Positions 49,074-61,429 of a stretch of 64,000 nucleotides of DNA are shown piece after piece. This DNA comes from Cloeon dipterum. Its lineage: Eukaryota > Arthropoda > Insecta > Ephemeroptera > Baetidae. The notes beneath the pieces were generated by a model. That model did no database searches. It was not told the origin of the DNA and was given only the letters and a program-made list of their open reading frames with translations. Every line of letters starts with the position of its first letter. The stretch's first letter is position 1. The stretch covers positions 9,114,001 to 9,178,000 of the forward strand of contig NC_088786.1 of assembly GCF_949628265.1 (NCBI RefSeq), in the 5' to 3' direction. The position numbers and the translations under genes are program-made.

Positions 49074-52000
49074 ATGCTCTGCAGGAGCAAGCACATTGCT
49101 GCTCTTCTGGTGACTTCTGGCTTCTTCTACCTCATCTTTTTGTGGGTACAATTCAAGAAGGATTTCTACGTGAGAATATTTTGCAATAATATGCCGATGA
49201 TTAATTATGTATTATACTTTATTAAATACTTTTCTCATACAAGTAGATTCGATTTTTTTTTAATCAATTACTTTTATCAGCACACACTCATAATGCACTA
49301 TGCATTATTGTAAATTACTGAATGAAGTAGTCATTGACAATGAATAGCTACTTGAATGATTGATAGTTGCATAGCGCACAAAGACGTAAATAATAGCATG
49401 CCGATATTTTTAATAAGTAGTGGTTTTTCAAAGAACAAAAAATATGATCCCTATTGTCGTGCAAAATATTTATCAAAATTAGAAAGTTCAGAGCTCATTC
49501 ATCATTGATTGAACGACAATTCAAGTTTTTTCCTTCACAGATTCCTCCGCCGTTTGAAGAATGTCTTGACAGTTGCATTGTTAGCACGCAGCCGGTTGAC
49601 GGTGGTAAATATTGAAATGAGCCAACGCGTACGCATTTATACGATTTTATACTTTGTCAGAAATCGAGCATGGCAGAATCCAGGATTTGTTGGACCTGAG
49701 GGAGGTCGTGGCACATAACGGCGTGAGGAGCAACCCTTGGAAAGAATGCCCTGTCCCAGGCAGAGGCCGCGAGAGCACTTTCATCACCGCGCAGGTGAAA
49801 TAGAGAAGTAGGGCTGCGATTTTCAAACTGTTGCTACTTTTTATTTTTCAATATAGTGCACTATTGTAGTTTGCTTCCTTCCCCCTAAAGAGGTTTATAA
49901 TAGTTATTATTTTTTCATTTTAATTAGCTTTGAAAATTATTCTTATCGTCTTAATTTAATTTTTCCTAGTTCCCTCAAGTTGAATTTTTAAGGTTTAGTC
50001 AATTTCAGTGAAAATTTTAATGATTGCATGGCAAAATCTAGATTGTTTTCAAGGATTCGTGGCTGACGAATTAAGACAATTTTACTTCATGAATTCTGCA
50101 AATCTGAGATCATCCATGAAGAGTAAAATATTTTTCTTCCAATTTTATCTTGTTTTGCAAAACTGTTCTTTTTTTATTTTAATTTAACATAACTCTGGAA
50201 GACAGCATTCATTATGTTCGTAAAAAATGAACTGTTGTCATTTCGTCCAATAAATTCTTGTTAAATTATTACCGGGACAATTAAGTTCAACTTAAAATCG
50301 TTTTAAATATGTTCAAAAACAGATGCTATTAAAATGTGGCAAAAATGAGAAAGCAGTTGGTTTTAAATGCTCGAAATTCCATTATTCGTGTTCATATCAA
50401 GTCTATCACTATGTTTAGTTTGGCAAAAACAGAACAGATTAAAAACGCTAAACAACAAGCGTCAGCTCTATTTATATTAAATTATTATTTGATTTGAAAT
50501 AATAGAAAAAAAATCCTTAATCAAGCAGGAAGGTGCTTAAAAATGTGCATATATTATAATTTATATTGAATTTTTAACTAAATTTTAATTACAATTGCTA
50601 GCGTTATAAAATTTGCTATTTAATTTGTATATAGAACATTCTTAAATCAAGTCATTTTTTGTCCCTCAAGTCGTGCCATAGGGGATTTTTTTCCTACAAT
50701 GATCCATATTGCAGGTGATAGGGCGGCTGGGCAACGTGGTTTGGTCCTACTTGTCGGTCGTGGCGACGGCCAAGCAATACAAACTGCGCCCCGTGATCGA
50801 CAAGGCGAGCATCGACTTCCTCAAGAAGATGGGCTTCAAGGAATCATCGCTGCGGGTGCCGTCGGTCGAGTGGCTGGACAGAAAGTGCGGCATGAACGGC
50901 TGGCTCGTTCGCACCTACGCCGACGGCGCGGTCGTTCTAAACGAGAAACGCGATCTGTTCCTCAGCCTGGAGCAGCCGCCCACCGAGGGATACGCGATGC
51001 TCAGTTATCATTACTACGCGTCCAACGCAGAGGAGATCATTCCCATTTGGAGCGACATCAGGAAGGAGCTGGTTTTGGGGGACAAGTACACGTTAAATGC
51101 GCGTCGAAGCCTGGACGAGGCGAAGAAAAAGCATTTGAAGGTACGAGCGGGCTTGTCGTTTACTAACAATTAGTTTTTAATTTAGTGGATTTTTGCGGGC
51201 AAATCCTTTAGAGTACCTCAATTTTTAAAGGATTTTATAAATTTACCTCCGGGAGTCTCAAAAACTTAAGAAATATAGGTTTGGGATATTTTTACCGTAA
51301 ATAGAAGGGCAGGTGAGTAAATGCTAAATTGGAACTAGTGAAGTAAGAGGAAGAAATAAATATATCAAATATTTTTTTCGAATTAGTTATTTTTGGAAAC
51401 TTTTGAAAATTCTGTGAACTCCCCTGATTTATTCCTGGAGAATATACAATCAGACTTGACTGGCCTTAAATAGAGTCCAGATTTTAAGACCAAATTTTAT
51501 TTTAACTTTGACACAAAATAGCATGTACGGTGAATTAAATTTAAATTAATTTTAAACCAAATTTCATGTTTGGAAATTCCAATCAATGGACTAATTTCCT
51601 TAACAGGTATCATATCATATCAGATATCACGGCATGCTGATATTTAAAAATGTTGTCTTAAAAATCGCCTGGACATTATTTTTTAACCAAAGCCGACTTG
51701 GGGACCAGATGAGTGACTTAAAATGTTTTAAACACAATGCACAACTTCAACATTCCTCAAAAACTTAAATTTTTTTGCAAGACAAAACGCCAGAAATAAG
51801 TGCATTTGAGATATTATCTTCTGAAAACAATTATTTTGTTCATTAGGCCAAGAAAAAATTCATATGCTAGTATTTAAGTATTCCCTGCTTCTATATATTT
51901 TGCAGATTTTGAGACATCAGGAGATAAATTTAATTATTATTTTTAATGAAAGTCGATAATGTGAAGCTTCCTCATTTAAACTACGTAAAAATATATCTGT

Positions 52001-52777
52001 GCAAAGAGGAAACAAAAGCTTTTATAAAAGCTAAACAGCAAAAAATAAAGTTAGGCAACTACTCGACGCGCGTGCACAGCGAGTTGCATACTTTTTGTTG
52101 AGCTGTGACAAGCTCAATGCGTGCGAACACCAACAACAGGCGTGTTCTGTTTGTCTTTTATTTCCATTAGAAAAAAATATTCCTAAATCTGATTGTTTAT
52201 TTTCAGGGTCTGGTTGGCTCGATGGACCCAGAGTTCGTCGGGCTACACGTGCGCCGCACCGACTATTTGCGCCACTTGTCCATCGTGCACCCGAACGGAA
52301 TGGTGGCCAGCCCGAAATATTACCACACGGCCATGGACTGGCTGAAGAAGCAAGTAGATCGGAGTCTTATTTTCATCGTCATCAGCGACGACCCGAAATG
52401 GGCCAAGACTGAGCTCGTGGACCGAAGATCTGACGCCTACTTGCCAGGCGAGTACACAAACAAAAACAAACACGTTTTATTCACTTGCTAATTTCTCGCG
52501 CCGTGCAGGCAGCGGTGACATTTACGATCCCGGTCTCGACTTGGCCTTATTCGCCGCGTGCAACCACACCATCTTTGCATACGGCACGTTCGCGCTCACC
52601 GGCGCTCTTTTGGCCAGCCGACCCGGCTCGTTCACCGTCGTTTTCGACCCACTCAACGGCACCATCACCAAAGAGATGGAATACGCCTCCAACCTGCCCG
52701 GCTGGCGGATTATGGATGAAGAGGGCAACTTTAATTATGACAGATTTGAAATTAAATTTAGATACGCTTACGGGTGA
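49074..52777 (+). CDS. GT11 alpha-1,2-fucosyltransferase-like gene A
   Basis: Six exons, 49074-49169, 49541-49601 (or 49604), 49661-49794, 50715-51140, 52207-52447, 52509-52777, give about 408 residues. Exon 1 encodes a signal anchor (IAALLVTSGFFYLIFLWV), giving a type II Golgi topology. GT11 motifs: GRLGNVVWSYLSV (donor side), VGLHVRRTDY at 250-259 (the HxRRxDY GDP-fucose motif), and CNHTIFAYGTFALTGALLASRPG-like region near the C-terminus, which aligns with FUT1/FUT2 (NHTI..GTFG). Unlike B to E it lacks a Ser/Thr-rich stem and has an intron just before GRLGN. Its last intron uses a GC donor. It probably transfers fucose in alpha-1,2 linkage to galactose; acceptor is not predictable. Confidence 0.88.
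52448..52508 (+). other. GC-AG intron of gene A
   Basis: Exon ends CCAG, intron starts gcgagt and ends ccgtgcag (61 nt). The only GT inside, four bases further, gives the wrong phase and a stop. Confidence 0.85.
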
Positions 52778-53434
52778 TTCTGACAGAAAAATCTCCTGTG
52801 ATTTTAATCAAAGTAATCAAAGATATCAAATATATCAAATAATAGGTTTTAGGGGAAATACTGTTATTATAAATGATGCAGAATTCTTTAATCAGAGATA
52901 TGGCCAAATTTAAGTCTAACAAATTTTAAAAAAAGTGTAACTCATTGGTCAAAACAAACATTTGAGGAGATAGGGCATAGATGTGTTTAAATCGACTTTA
53001 AACCCCCGAACTACCTGGTAAAACAAAGAATCAGTGATGTTTATGATTATAAAAAAACGCGGATGATAATTAAAAAATGAACTAAACCTCCCGAAAAACG
53101 AAATATTTCTTAAGAAACTTTATTAACGTCGATTATGCTTCTTTGCTTCACTCCAATTTTTTTAGATTAATATTTTCTCTTGTTGTTCTGAACATTTAGG
53201 ATCAAAATGAAACCTACCATTCCGCAACAGGTAAAAGTCGTGACAAAAATTCATTTTCCTTTTGATATTCCCACTCTTTGTGGTCAGAAGTTGTTGTAAA
53301 AGTCATATCCTACAAGAAGATATAACTATCTTACATTGTGATAAAAGAGGGGAGCAAGAAGCTTTTATTTCTCTTCACTACAAAAGTTGAAGAAATGGTT
53401 TCCTTCATTATTCAAAACGGGTTGTGCAAGCAGA
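52778..53434 (+). other. Spacer between genes A and B
   Basis: AT-rich, no gene seen. A GATAAAAG near 53340 might be a weak TATA-like element for gene B. Confidence 0.4.
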
Positions 53435-55013
53435 ATGTACTGCACTCAGTGCGTGTTTTTGTCGTTTTTTCCCTTTGCGATTGTAATTTATGCCTTTGGT
53501 TTCGTAAAATATGAACTTAACGTGAGTAATGATCAAAATTTGATTCTTAATTTTGTAAATTTGCTGAACTTCTAGTACTCTCCAACTCTGGACCATTGCG
53601 TTAAAGTGCATTTTGAAAAAGTTCAAGAAATATGCTCCAGATCATTAGAGAAGAGCTCACCTGATACAAATGAGTCTTATTCGGCTCAGGTTAGTACAAT
53701 TTTCACAACGATCAAAAGCAGCTCAACTTCTTCGCCTGCAACAATAATACAAATCAAAGAAGAAACAACGTTTCCTCCAAAATCAGAGCGGATTTCTACT
53801 CCAGTGGGTGATGCACCCACTACAATTTCTAGATCAAGTTCAACGTCATCCACTCATTTGAGAGAAAACGACCCTTGGTGGACGTGCCCTGAGCCCGGGA
53901 AAGGCAGGCAAAGCATAATGATCAGTGCCCTCGTCAAAGGACGCCTCGGCAACGTGGTCTGGTCGTATTTATCAGTCTTGGTGACGGCGAAAATGTTTAA
54001 CCTCAGGCCGGTGCTGCACAATACGACCGTCGAGTTCTTGGTGAGAAATGCTTTTGAAATCGAGAGCATACGAATCCCGACGCTCGAGTGGCTGGACCGG
54101 AAATGCAACATGTCTGGATGGCCGCAAAGAGCAGTGTCGAAAGCGACAATGAGTATAACTCTGAGGTCACGCGATGACTTGTTTCAAGCTCTGGAAAAGT
54201 ATCCCAAAAGTGGACTAGGGATGCTCAGATATAAAAACTACGTCACTGCGACAGAATTTTTGGTACCGCATTTTTATGAATTAAAAAACGAGCTAGTTTT
54301 GAAAAAAGACAAAATGGTAGCCGCCCAGGAAGAGCTTCATAAAGTTAGAACTGCTTTCTCGCAGCATTTGGTATGATTTAAATTCGAGTTTGCGAATCAA
54401 AATAATTTCAAGTATTGTCATATATAGAGTAACAAAACCGAATTTGAGTTTGTCAGCGTCCACGTGAGGCGCACAGACTACATGCATCATATGAACAAAA
54501 TTCACCGCAATGGAAAATCGGCCACCCCAAAATTTTTCCATGCGGCGATGGACTGGCTCATTAAGGAGCTGAATACCACGGTGATGTTCATCGTGATTAG
54601 TGATGACCGCAACTGGACGCAGGCCAACATCGTCGCCGACAGAAAAGACGTTTTTCTTGCAGGCATATTCCTTCCAAATCGCAATTCAATGATCATATTT
54701 CATTTTTTTAAATTTAGGGAACAGCGATATTTCCAATCCAGGAGCTGATTTGGCCATTCTTGCAGCCTGTAATCACACGATTTTTGCATATGGGACGTTC
54801 GGTCTCACTGGAGCCTTTTTGGCAAGCCAACCTGGCGGGTACACGATTATTTTCGATCCTGAGAGTCTTATTGTCACGAAGGAAATGGAGTTTGCCACGA
54901 ATTTGCCAGGTTGGAGAATTATGATGGAAAATGGAAATTTTACGTACACAAAAAATCGTATTGATTACGCATTTTATTTACATCCTCGCACGGAAGTCGG
55001 CAAAAACGCATAG
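53435..55013 (+). CDS. GT11 alpha-1,2-fucosyltransferase-like gene B
   Basis: Four exons, 53435-53521, 53576-54370, 54428-54662, 54718-55013, give 470 residues. The signal anchor starts MYCTQCVFLSFFPFAIV; an in-frame ATG at 53387 would add 16 residues, but the 53435 start aligns with genes C to F. A Ser/Thr/Pro stem of about 80 residues follows, then ENDPWWTCPEPGKGRQS, GRLGNVVWSYLSV, HVRRTDY at 306-312 and CNHTIFAYGTFGLTGAFLAS. The last intron has a GC donor and contains no GT dinucleotide. An AATAAA at 55032 lies 20 nt after the stop. The stretch after NMSGW (RAVSKATMSITLRSRDDL) is the most divergent part relative to C, D and E. Confidence 0.9.
54663..54717 (+). other. GC-AG intron of gene B
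   Basis: Exon ends TTGCAG, intron begins gcatat and ends aatttag (55 nt) with no GT anywhere inside. Reading through hits a stop, and splicing restores LAG-NSDISNPG, matching the paralogues. Confidence 0.88.
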
Positions 55014-56122
55014 TGAGATTTTAATCCGTAAAATAAAAGGCTATGAGCAAACAAATGACTTGCAACTTTTGCAATCACGTTTGGGTAGAAAAATATGTAT
55101 GGAAACAAAATTTAGAGTGGATCACAGAAAAAAAATCAATAAATTAATCCTAAAAAACACAATCATCTTCTCGTATCGTTTCTTACCACTCTCCACAAAA
55201 TTTTCAATAACCTGCAAACAGCGTTAAGTAAAACTGTTTCATCTATTTTTTTAACTTTTTATGTGATTTTTTTTAGAACAAAATATTTATTTAGAAATTT
55301 TGGAAGTCCGGCCGGTTCAGAAGGATTATCGGCTGTAGCTTATGTGATGTAAAACTACTTAAATTATCTCACAATTATCGGTTTGTGATTTCCCAAGCGT
55401 TCTGATATGAAAAGCTTTACCACCGTGTGTTTGAAATGCAAAACACATAATAATGTGCGTGACGACCAATTTATGTGATAAGAGCATGTATCACCTTAAA
55501 CAATGACAGCAAAATTAGGTCATTATTTCTAAACTGAGGAAATCAACGATAAAACCTATATTTATGTCGTTTTTGATAGCTGGGAAATTGATTCAGAGGT
55601 TTAAACATTGTAAGCAAATAAAATTTTTGCATTTTTTTATATCATTTAATGAATAAATTTTAACCTACTATTAAGAGTCAAAGATTTTTCCGCATTATTG
55701 ATAATTTGAGTAGTAAAATTATTTTGCAAAATTACCTTTTCATTGATTTTGCGAATTTAGCTCCTGCATTGCATTTGGCACAAATAAATCCCTCCTCCCT
55801 ACCCGTACCGCGCCGCTGTTTGCCTTCCGCCGCCCCCTATCTGCGGAGAATCATGTGTAAAACTCACGCCATGAAATTAGGAGCTCGCAATTTAAGGATT
55901 CCACAAAATAAATAACGTTATGACGCGATTCCGTGACTATATTTTAATTTATGCTGACACCCCAGCAAACGAGTCCAGTGAAAAACACGATACTAACGTC
56001 ATTTGGCTCTGGAATACACATCGTTGCTGAACCTGGCTGCTAAAATCCATGAAGAACGTGTATTTATTTTCAATATTTTGTGTCTGGAGTGCATAAAATT
56101 TTCTTCTTCGACATATTGAAAA
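55014..56122 (+). other. Spacer between genes B and C
   Basis: Holds the gene B AATAAA (55032-55037) and the presumed gene C promoter. Motif GAGTCCAGT (55971-55979), about 150 nt before the start codon, recurs at a similar place upstream of gene D. A GC-richer patch at 55795-55860 is unexplained. Confidence 0.4.
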
Positions 56123-57689
56123 ATGTACTTTTCTATCTGCCAGTACGTGTTTGTCTCGGTTTTTTCCCTAGCGCTTATAATTTACGTAGCGTTCTTGGTC
56201 AACCTACGTTACCTGATTTACGAGTGTAAAGTAAGTATTTTTACAATGAAAATTATGAGACTACCAAGTTTTCTAAATCCAAGGACACGCCAACTTTGGA
56301 ATATTGCGTTGAAATACATCCTGAAAAAGCAAAAGAATTTTGCTCTATCGTGTTGGCAGCCAGCGATTCAAACTCCACTTCTAACGAGCTAGGAACAACG
56401 CTAATTAATTACTCCATCGCCACATTAACACCGGCGCCCACAAGCCTAGAGACAGCTGGGCTCACCTCCTTGTCAACTAAAGCCACGTCAATTTCACCAG
56501 CAATCACCCCATCTACTCTTCCATCTAAAATCAGGGAAAATAACCCGTGGTGGACGTGCCCTGAGCCCGGCAGAGGAAGGCAAAGTGTCGTTCTCGGCGC
56601 CATCGTGGGCGGCCGGCTCGGCAACGTGGTTTGGTCCTATTTATCAGTTTTACTGACGGCCCAAATTTACGGCTTAAGGCCGGTGCTGCACAACTCGACC
56701 ATCGGATTCTTGGTGAGAGACGCTTTTGACATAGACCATATTCGAATGCCGACACTCGAGTGGCTGGACCAAAAGTGCAACATGTCCGGGTGGCTGGACA
56801 AGGCAGTGCGAAACCTATCCCTTTGCAAAACCTTTTATTCGCGCAGAGAACTGCATCAAGCACTAGAAAAACCTCCGGAAAAAGGAATAGAAATGTACAG
56901 ATACAGCTACTTTGTGACCACGACAGAGATGCTAGTGCCGTATTTTTACGAAATGAAGAAAGAGCTGGTTTTGCAAAAGGACAAAACGTTGCATGCTCAG
57001 AAACACCTTCTGGATGTAAAAACTAGCCACTTGCAGTATTTGGTAAATTTATGCAAACTTTTAACAACTTTGACAACTGATTTAATGCCCTTCAGAGAAG
57101 TCAAAATATCAGCAAAACTGATATTGAGTTTGTCGGTGTCCACGTTAGACGCACAGACTATGTACACCACATGAATGTTGTCTTCCCCCTTGGAAAATTG
57201 GCCACCCCTAAATTTTTCCACGTGGCTATGGACTGGTTTATTAATGAATTAAACACGCCGGTAGCGTTCGTGGTGGTCAGCGATGACAAAAACTGGACAA
57301 AAGCCAACATTGTCGTTGACAGAAAAGACGTTTATCTTGGAGGTTCTATTAAAATAAAATATTTTAAATTTTATATTCAATTCTGGTCTGCAGGAGACGG
57401 TGATATTTCAAACCCTGGGGCCGACTTGGCCATTCTCGCTGCTTGCAATCACACAATTTTCGCGTATGGCACGTTTGGACTCACCGGAGCCTTTTTGGCG
57501 AGCCGTCCTGGTGGCTACACAATTATTTTCGACCCTGAGAATGGAACCGTCACAAAAGAAATGGAATTCGCCTCAAATTTACCTGGTTGGAGAATAATGA
57601 CTGAAGATGGAAAAATAACCTACAGAGAAAATTTAATTTCTTACGCGTTTTATGGTCATCCACGGGTAGATGTCAGCAAGAATGCCTAG
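56123..57689 (+). CDS. GT11 alpha-1,2-fucosyltransferase-like gene C
   Basis: Four exons, 56123-56230, 56284-57042, 57096-57342, 57394-57689, give 469 residues. Signal anchor YVFVSVFSLALIIYVAFLV; Thr/Ser/Pro stem; ENNPWWTCPEPGRGRQS; GRLGNVVWSYLSVLLTAQ; HVRRTDY at 305-311; CNHTIFAYGTFGLTGAFLAS. The last intron has an ordinary GT donor. From 56623 to 56986 it is nearly identical to gene D, while flanking coding DNA is much more diverged. An AATAAA at 57752-57757 lies about 65 nt after the stop. Confidence 0.9.
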
Positions 57690-58998
57690 TAAATATTTTT
57701 TAGGAGTTTGAAATACTGCAGAATCAATACAATATTACCATATTTTCTTGAAATAAATTTTTAATCCATCAAATAACAATCACGTTTTATTTGTTTGTGT
57801 TTGTATAACCAAATGATAACTTTTTAAAATATTTAACACCAGAAAGAGCATAAAATAAATTTGGCAGTTCCTTTTGCTCTGCTTTAAGGGTATCAATAAG
57901 ACAATGTTTCGGTCATAGAAAAAAGTAATTAGTATTCAATCTGGACCGTTGTGGATTTAAAAAATTAAATGAAAGTCGGAAATTTATATCTTCTCGTAGA
58001 ACCTGATCTTCCATGACTGCTATCGCTTTATTCAGATGTCAGATGTAGATCATTCATATATCAACACGATATCTGGCATACGATATGGAACTAGAGATTT
58101 ACGACCTGATGTGGTTCCCAAATGCAAATAAATTTCTGGATGTCTGGTTTTGCGGTGCACTGACGTTTCTGCCACCGAGTCAGGTGACATATTTAGAGCA
58201 ACAGCAAACGCAAATTTATTAATTCTGCTGTGAGGATTCGGCAACGTTGAACCTGGCTGCAAAATTCATTTAATTTTTTTACGAAATGTTACGCGTTCTT
58301 AGGACATTTGCCAGCAGAAATAGGCGAAAATGATTAAAAACGGATATTAATTAATGGTTTATTAAACGCAAAATATGCGTGCAACACTCTACATCTAAAG
58401 GTTAATCAATTTTTACAAATTTTCGCTGCTTCTCTCAAAGTAAGTTTTCTTGCTTAAAACGAATAGCTTTTCAATTTTTCAACTTGCTTATTTAAACACG
58501 CACTGTCCTATGCTTTTCAATGACTGTAATGAAAGGGTCGCAGATAACGCCACGATTTTTGTACGAAAGCGTGTCACTTAAAAATAAATAACAACGACAA
58601 TATTTATGCCACTCCTGTCTTTATTTATCAACAAATCAAGGAACGTTTTGTTTCATTTTTATTGCTATCTACACGATTACGTGTTTTGAGATTTTCGTGC
58701 TAAAACCAGGTATGTAAAGAGAACCGCTAAAAAATTTGGAATAACATATCAGGTACAATCTGCAATTTATTGCGATCTACCTGCATCCGTTTTTTGAGCT
58801 ATTTTGCTGTGTAATTTATGTGATGATGTGTTTTGGTGACTTCGTGACACCTGCCACTGAGTCCAGTAATAAATAAAAAAACCCATCAGAGCAAAAAGCA
58901 GGCCATTTCACGTTGACGCTCTCAGCGGCGCGGAGCCTCTTTCCTCTAACACATTACTATCAATCTTATTTGTGGTTGGATAGTACGATTAAAGTGAA
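57690..58998 (+). other. Spacer between genes C and D
   Basis: Non-coding. TGAACCTGGCTGC at about 58246 is also present upstream of gene C (about 56031), and GAGTCCAGTAA at 58859 lies about 140 nt before the gene D start. Confidence 0.4.
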
Positions 58999-60566
58999 AT
59001 GTATTTAACTAACTGTCAATGCGTGTTTCTCTCGATTTTTTCTCTGGCATTTGTGATTTATGTCGCGTTGGTCAACCTCGGTTTCCCGATCTATGAGTGC
59101 AAGGTGAGTTTTCATTTTACTCATGCATAACTGAATTAATATATTTGATTAAAAGTCCTCGCCAACTCTGGAATATTGCGTCGAAATGCATTTTGAAAAA
59201 GCCAAGGAAATGTGTACCAACGTGTTTGAGAGTAGTTCACCTGCGGCTTCATCGACGCCAATTTTAATTCAAGATAATACTAATAATACAACAACACTAA
59301 TGATCAGTTCAACCACTACACTTTCAACGCAGCCTGTTTCAACTTCAACCACTAGCCCAGAAACAGCTGGAACAGCCACCCGGTCATTTGACATCAGGGA
59401 AAACAACCCTTGGTGGACATGCCCTGAGCCCGGCAAAGGAAGAGGTAGTATTATCATGAGTGCCCTTGTGGACGGTCGTCTCGGAAACGTGGTTTGGTCC
59501 TATTTATCAGTTTTACTGACGGCCCAAATTTACGGCTTAAGGCCGGTGCTGCACAACTCGACCATCAGATTCTTGGTGAGAGACGCTTTTGACATAGACC
59601 ATATTCGAATGCCGACACTCGAGTGGCTGGACCAAAAGTGCAACATGTCCGGGTGGCTGGACAAGGCAGTGCGAAACGTATCCCTTTGCAAAACATTTTA
59701 TTCGCGCAGAGAACTGCATCAAGCACTAGAAAAACCTCCGGAAAAAGGAATAGAAATGTACAGATACAGCTACTTTGTGACTACGACAGAGATGCTGGTG
59801 CCTTATTTTTACGAAATGAAGAAAGAGCTGGTTTTGCAAAAGGACAAAATTATTTTGGCCCAGAAACACCTGCATGACGTTGGCACCAGTTTCTTGCAGC
59901 ACCTGGTAAATTTATTAAATCAAAATAAGTGGAAATGATATTTAAACTAAATCTCTGATAGAAAAATAAAAATACAAGCACAACTGATTTTGAATTTGTC
60001 GGCGTCCACGTTAGACGTACTGACTTTTTACATCACATGGATGTTATCTTCCCCCTTGGGAAAGTTGCCACCCCGAAATTTTTCCACACGGCCATGGAGT
60101 GGCTACTTAAGGAATTAAGCAAGCCGCTGGTGTTTGTCGTGGTTAGCGATGACCGCAACTGGACGCAAGCCAACATAGTCGCCGAAAGAAAAGACGTTTA
60201 TCTTGGAGGTAAGTAATGAACATGTTAACCATGTTTGCCGACAAATTTTCACATAATTTCTTTAAAGGAAACGGTGATATTTCCAATCCTGGAGTGGATT
60301 TGGCTATTCTCGCTGCGTGCAATCACACAATATTTGCTTATGGCACGTTTGGTCTCACTGGAGCTTTTTTGGCAAGCAGACCTGGTGGCTACGCAATTGT
60401 TTTTGACCCTGAGAATAGAACTGCCACGAAGGAAATGGAGTTTGCTGCGAATTTACCGGGTTGGCGGATAATGACGGAAGATGGCAATCTCACCTATAGA
60501 GAAAATACTGTTAATTACCGATACTATTTACATCCTATTATTCAAGTTGGCAAGAATACGCGATAA
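58999..60566 (+). CDS. GT11 alpha-1,2-fucosyltransferase-like gene D
   Basis: Four exons, 58999-59103, 59156-59905, 59962-60208, 60268-60566, give 466 residues. Signal anchor QCVFLSIFSLAFVIYVALV; a Thr/Ser-rich stem (runs of TTT and STS); ENNPWWTCPEPGKGRGS; GRLGNVVWSYLSVLLTAQ; HVRRTDF at 301-307, where Phe replaces the Tyr seen in the others; CNHTIFAYGTFGLTGAFLAS. The last intron starts with a strong gtaagt donor. Core of exon 2 is almost identical to gene C. No AATAAA was seen close behind the stop. Confidence 0.9.
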
Positions 60567-61429
60567 AAAAATATTCCTGTGAAAAACAAGATGTCTTAAT
60601 CCAGATGAATTATTGTTAAATTTAAAAAAAATCATCTACGTAAAATTGCCCGATGTTTAGACAAATTGCATGTTGAATTGTGCATTAATTTGCTATGACC
60701 GTTGAAATTTACTGTTTTTTAATGTTTGTCGGCGGTGACGTGCGTGCTACATGACCTTCAGCATCGCTGATTGATTAGAGGTTTTTTGTCAGAGGTGCGC
60801 TTTAGTGATTCGCTTCACGTTTCCAGGAAAAATCTGGAACCGTGATAGCGATTCAGGCCTTCCCCTCACATGACTTGGCAAAAAACAATTGTGTGTGATT
60901 TCCCATTTCTCTGGTTTCATGTCAACTGACATCACTGCCACTGTATTCTTTGACAAATCAAAACAATTTTAAAAACAAGTGATTTTGCTTATCTTTAAAT
61001 ATAAACTCCTGGTGTTTAATTCGCATCGCAAGTATGGTACCGTGGTTAGTGGCCGTTCACTTAAGCATCTGAACAACTTTGTAACGAACATTCATAGAGA
61101 AATAGCAACAGAATTGCAAAAACTACCAACCGTTAGACTCGTCTTGACCTCCACTAACCAGCCAAAGTACTTAGGGGGTGCAACCCCATCCCCCTTCAAC
61201 CCCATAGCTACAATTTTGACAGAAAAATTATTAGCATGCTTCCTCTGCTGGGATTAAAAATATTTTAAACTATAAATCGACTCTAGGGGTGTAGTCCTCA
61301 TTTTGGCCGGACAAAAGCGCTTGCCGGAGATACCAGCAGGCACCATATTATCACGATATGACAATCAACTTTTTGATAGCCAGGGAAAATGAATACATTT
61401 TTTACCAGTTTAGAACAGCGTGAGGCAAA
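60567..61429 (+). other. Spacer between genes D and E
   Basis: Non-coding, with the second copy of the dispersed repeat at 61139-61181. No clear promoter motif. Confidence 0.4.
61139..61181 (+). repeat. Dispersed repeat, copy 2
   Basis: Matches 6072-6114 at 37 of 43 positions by eye, same orientation, and continues into C-rich sequence. Lies about 250 bp upstream of gene E. Confidence 0.55.

Noticed and set aside
53387-53434. Upstream in-frame ATG of fucosyltransferase gene B
   Set aside because: The paralogues all start at the position aligned with 53435, right before the QCVFLS membrane anchor.
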